A stretch of DNA of 64,000 nucleotides from Brachyhypopomus gauderio (Eukaryota; Chordata; Actinopteri; Gymnotiformes; Hypopomidae). Positions 61,201-64,000 of the stretch are shown in pieces. Both the position numbers and the translations under genes were made by a program. The notes under the pieces are model-generated. The model worked only from the letters and a program-made list of their open reading frames with translations. It had not been told where the DNA came from and ran no database searches. Positions within the stretch are counted from its first letter, which is position 1; each line of letters begins with the position of its first letter. The stretch is taken from assembly GCF_052324685.1 (NCBI RefSeq), contig NC_135222.1, forward strand, positions 8,047,373 to 8,111,372. Reading direction: 5' to 3'.

Positions 61201-63048
61201 TGATAAACTTTCTCATTAATTTCCACAGAATTTCAAATATTTGAATGAACGCTCACATTCATGTCTTGGAATACTGCGTTCGTCAAACACTGCTTAAATG
61301 TTTTAATGTGTACCTGAACCTTCGTAGGGATACACACATGAGAGATTAAACAAAAACTTGCTATGTTATATAAAATCTCTTTTAAGCTGTGTTTAAAAAA
61401 AAAAGCTTCCCCTAATGTGATGTCCAATATAGTATATGCAGAGCCAGTAATGTCCTTAAAGTGGAACTTTGTACATTAGCATTTTCTTGCAAGCCCCAAA
61501 TTCATCAATGTGCATTGTACTGTACATTGAAATGTCTTATAGTTCATCTGCAGAGAATAACATAACCCATATTTCATCCAGAATATGGTACCAGTTATTG
61601 AAAACATACAAAAAACATATTTAAAAAAATACTGTTACCAAAACTGTGATGGCATACACGTGAGATGTGCGTGACCTGCAGGGAGGAGGGGGGTGGAGCT
61701 CACCATGGCACGTGCGCCCGTCCCCCGTGAATCCTGCGGCACACTGGCATGTGAACTGGTTTCCCTGGCCCGGTCGGCAAGCTGCATTGGTGTCGCATCC
61801 GTGTCTCCCAGTGAAACAAGGGTTCTGCTGGGGTGTCCCACCTGAAATAACATCCGTAATCATTTCAAGCCCGTCTGCAAAGGAAATTAACGGGATAACA
61901 GGAGATCCTAAAGCTGCAATGCAGTGGATCTTCAGTACCATTTCCAGTCCACTTCCTGTCCCTGAGGTCATATAGATCCTGATGATATTATTGTATATTT
62001 ATTTTCTTTCAGACAATTCAATATTAACCTAAATGAACATTAAATTAAAGTGCTTCTCACTTTTGTGCGTCATAGGTGGCTGAAATCTGATCGCACCTGA
62101 AACGAAACGAGCCGGTCCCGCTGAACAAGCGCTATCATGTGACCTGCCTCCCTGGTGCTGGAAGCAGACATGCCGGCCGGCTACAGGCCAGCTGCTTGCT
62201 GCGGTGCCTGTTTGAAGTCTCGACCCCTCCAGGCCTCCATTTGGGAAGCGCCCCATGGCCCTCTGTGGCTTTAAACCCTAGCTGAGTTAGGTCTGCTAAC
62301 CCCTTGGCCTCCTGACCGCCCTCCCTCAACCGCAACTCTGACCCAAACACGCAGATACCCCCATACACGTGTGTGTTGCATCGCAAAAAAAAAGAGGCGT
62401 ATACAAACAGGCATGCATGCATGGACACAGACTTGCGTGCATGTGCACACATGCACATTTGGGGTGAAGTAAATGGAAGCCAGATGTTCATTTTTGCAGG
62501 CTCCGTGAGAAAAGGTTTTCCTGAGGCTGCCTGCAGAACATCACATTCATTCACAATAAAGGAATCCTTTATTTGTGAGCGCAGACCTAGGCCTAATCCT
62601 AGATACACAGGTATGCCTGTACAACGTTGTCCAAGCCCTGATGTACAGGCATCTAAACAATGTTCCTGGCTAATTAGATGGAGATACCAATATATGGTAC
62701 AAGCTGTATGAAACTCAAAACTCAGACCCACGGCTCATAATTCAGTACGTCACTGCGAGAGCGCAGACCAACGCCAGCTACTCAGACTTTCAGGATGAGG
62801 CCAGGCGGACGCTTACTGATGGAGCCGATCTTGTTGCTCATGGCGTAGCGGATGAGCTGGTTGGTGTCATCGTACATGACGAAGACTTGGTCCACGCTGA
62901 GCTGCTGGCTGGATGGAACCGAGAGCCCCGTGTCGTCATGGGGACATCCCTGGAAGCTGATGCTCTGCCTCCACAAGTAGGAGCGGGTGTGCACGGACCC
63001 GTCGACAAGACTGACCGTGTATTCCCGGGTGGAGGAAGACGTGATCAC

Positions 63049-63124
<76 letters not shown>

Positions 63125-63439
63125 AAACAGATGTTTTACTTACAGCTTGCCCATGAGAAAAACATTCAGGCGGTATGTTTTGTGTTACCACCACTGCGGT
63201 GAGAGGGGTCTGGCAGGCCCTCAGACCAGCACACTCACGATTGTGGGAGTACTGGTAGATCTCAGAGTAGGGCTCAATCTGGACTGTGGCACCGGATGGC
63301 ACGTGTGGGATCCTCCCCTCCAGTCGAGTCGTGACCACCAGGTGATCATGCTCATCGATCCCTTTGAACTCCTGGCTGATGGTCAGCTTCTCGCCGCCTG
63401 GCTGGAAGGTGACTTCAGCTTGCCGGGTGAACACCCCTC
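53832..63439 (-). CDS. nid1: nidogen-1, C-terminal part (runs off the right edge)
   Basis: A secreted basement-membrane glycoprotein linking laminin and collagen IV. Fourteen exons (5' to 3'): 63439-63239, 63047-62817, 61841-61704, 61119-60991, 60860-60717, 59674-59549, 58181-57966, 57719-57547, 56519-56393, 55850-55679, 55442-55285, 55080-54957, 54287-54175 and 53959-53832. They give about 725 residues. Order of domains: part of the G2 beta-barrel (FTRQAEVTF...[11 protein letters not shown]); four EGF modules, two of them calcium-binding with D(V/I)DEC; a thyroglobulin type-1 module ([15 protein letters not shown]); a Pro-rich linker; YWTD beta-propeller repeats ([36 protein letters not shown]); and a final EGF (NGGCSHLCL). 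The N-terminal NIDO domain, first EGF and start of G2 are beyond the window. NID2 has the same layout. The EGF text ([15 protein letters not shown]) and the neighbours favour NID1. Confidence 0.92.
54469..54570. repeat. 37-40-bp minisatellite in the nid1 penultimate-exon intron
   Basis: Three direct copies start at 54469, 54509 and 54546. They share CCAAC(G/A)TCCATGAA and ACCTCCT. Unit lengths are 40 and 37 bp and the third is partial. The array lies in the intron between exons 54957-55080 and 54175-54287. Confidence 0.8.
58188..58259. repeat. (CA)n at the acceptor of the nid1 thyroglobulin exon
   Basis: About 70 bp of CA on the plus strand, which is (TG)n in the nid1 transcript. It ends within about 10 nt of the acceptor CTTCAG|AG for the exon 58181-57966. 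There is almost no separate polypyrimidine tract. Confidence 0.9.
58400..58612. repeat. AT-rich higher-order tandem repeat in a nid1 intron
   Basis: Repeated blocks of GGATTATAATAGTA, AATTATTATGGATG and TATGGATA recur with about 60-bp periodicity. There are about three to four imperfect copies in the intron upstream of the thyroglobulin exon. Confidence 0.75.
59035..59166. repeat. G-rich minisatellite of about 33-36 bp in a nid1 intron
   Basis: Four imperfect copies of a unit containing CACAGCGTAGTGGACGTTCAGCT followed by a G run; units begin near 59041, 59077, 59110 and 59141. One strand carries repeated G runs, so it is a G-quadruplex-prone sequence by motif. No coding role is seen. Confidence 0.8.
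63050..63121. repeat. (GA)n forming the polypyrimidine tract of a nid1 acceptor
   Basis: About 70 bp of GA on the plus strand, which is (CT)n on the transcribed strand. It runs into CTTTTAG|TG, the acceptor of the nid1 exon 63047-62817. The microsatellite therefore serves as the polypyrimidine tract. Confidence 0.92.
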
Positions 63440-63856
63440 CTGCGGAGAGAGGCGTGCAGACCCGGAACGTTAGAATTTAAAGCACGATGCTAAGCATGTG
63501 CTTCCACTTCAAAGGAGCCCTAGTTCTGGGGAATGATGAGTCAGCAGGAAGTAATGTGCTAGAACAACATTTGAAAGGGGAGCTTTGTGCACAGAGTAGA
63601 GGAGACTACAATGAACTCACAGACATCATTCATGTGAGCCATACAGCATTGAGAAATAAGAAGACTTCAGTGCAGAAATACTTGGTCTTTTCTGTCCACT
63701 GTTAATGACAAAGTTTAAAATGGACAGGATGGGTGTTAGATTTTGGTTTTCAGATTTTTCTTATATGACGTGTGCTATGGTTATGATGCCATTTGAATCT
63801 ATACAAACAATGAGTGCAATCATTTTCACATTGTGAACAGCACTTTTTTTTCCAAA
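63440..63856. other. nid1: nid1 intron, no further exon seen
   Basis: This is intronic sequence upstream of the first nid1 exon in the window. No exon with nidogen similarity is present between 63440 and the right edge, so the remainder of the gene lies outside. Confidence 0.6.
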
Positions 63857-64000
63857 CAGTGACATTTAGAACTGCACAGAATGATGTATCGAACTGTTAG
63901 ACTGAAGTATAAAACTGCACAGACTGATATATGGATCTGTACATACTAATATATGGATCTGTACAGACTAATATATGGATCTGTACAGGCTGATATATGG
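63857..64000. repeat. 22-bp tandem repeat array, cut by the window edge
   Basis: Units of exactly 22 bp begin at 63879, 63901, 63923, 63945, 63967 and 63989, of the form ACTRATATATGGATCTGTACAG. Leftward copies are progressively more diverged; one more degenerate copy may start near 63857. The array is still running at the right edge, inside a nid1 intron. Confidence 0.88.

Overview
This is a stretch of vertebrate nuclear DNA, almost certainly from a ray-finned (teleost) fish. It has spliced genes with short GT-AG introns, very many CA/GT and CT/GA microsatellites, many poly-C tracts, and proteins that match vertebrate orthologues over their whole length. The species cannot be named from the sequence alone. 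Nothing prokaryotic is present: no operons, CRISPR arrays or insertion sequences. No new multi-gene system was found. The useful content is five gene models and a set of splice-site, promoter and repeat oddities.

Layout. From 1 to about 11.1 kb there is no recognisable gene, only simple repeats and one 39-bp minisatellite. irf2bp2 (minus strand, two coding exons) lies at 11563-13472, with a full cAMP-response element about 230 bp upstream of its ATG. From about 13.7 to 39.4 kb is a gene-free flank of about 25 kb. It holds microsatellites, an 80-bp alternating purine-pyrimidine tract, poly-C runs, a possible unannotated promoter/first exon near 23.7-24.0 kb and two retroposon tails near 38.6 kb. 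From 39.5 kb genes are packed tightly: tomm20 (plus, 39560-40955), rbm34 (minus, 42757-45387), tbce (plus, 46194-51673) and the 3' part of nid1 (minus, 53832-63439, continuing past the right edge).

Organisation. tomm20 and rbm34 are tail to tail with almost no spacer. rbm34 and tbce are head to head, with their predicted non-coding first exons inside 148 bp. tbce and nid1 are tail to tail. The same five genes lie together on human 1q42, but there ARID4B and GGPS1 lie between RBM34 and TBCE. The proteins do not form one pathway: a nuclear transcriptional corepressor (IRF2BP2), a mitochondrial import receptor (TOM20), a nucleolar RNA-binding protein (RBM34), a tubulin-folding cofactor (TBCE) and a basement-membrane glycoprotein (nidogen-1).

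Exon boundaries were set by hand from splice signals, unbroken reading phase and similarity to the known families. All exon phases join without a frameshift. One tbce intron needs a GC donor, and one nid1 donor has two in-frame choices. UTR ends, transcription starts and enhancer suggestions are inference.
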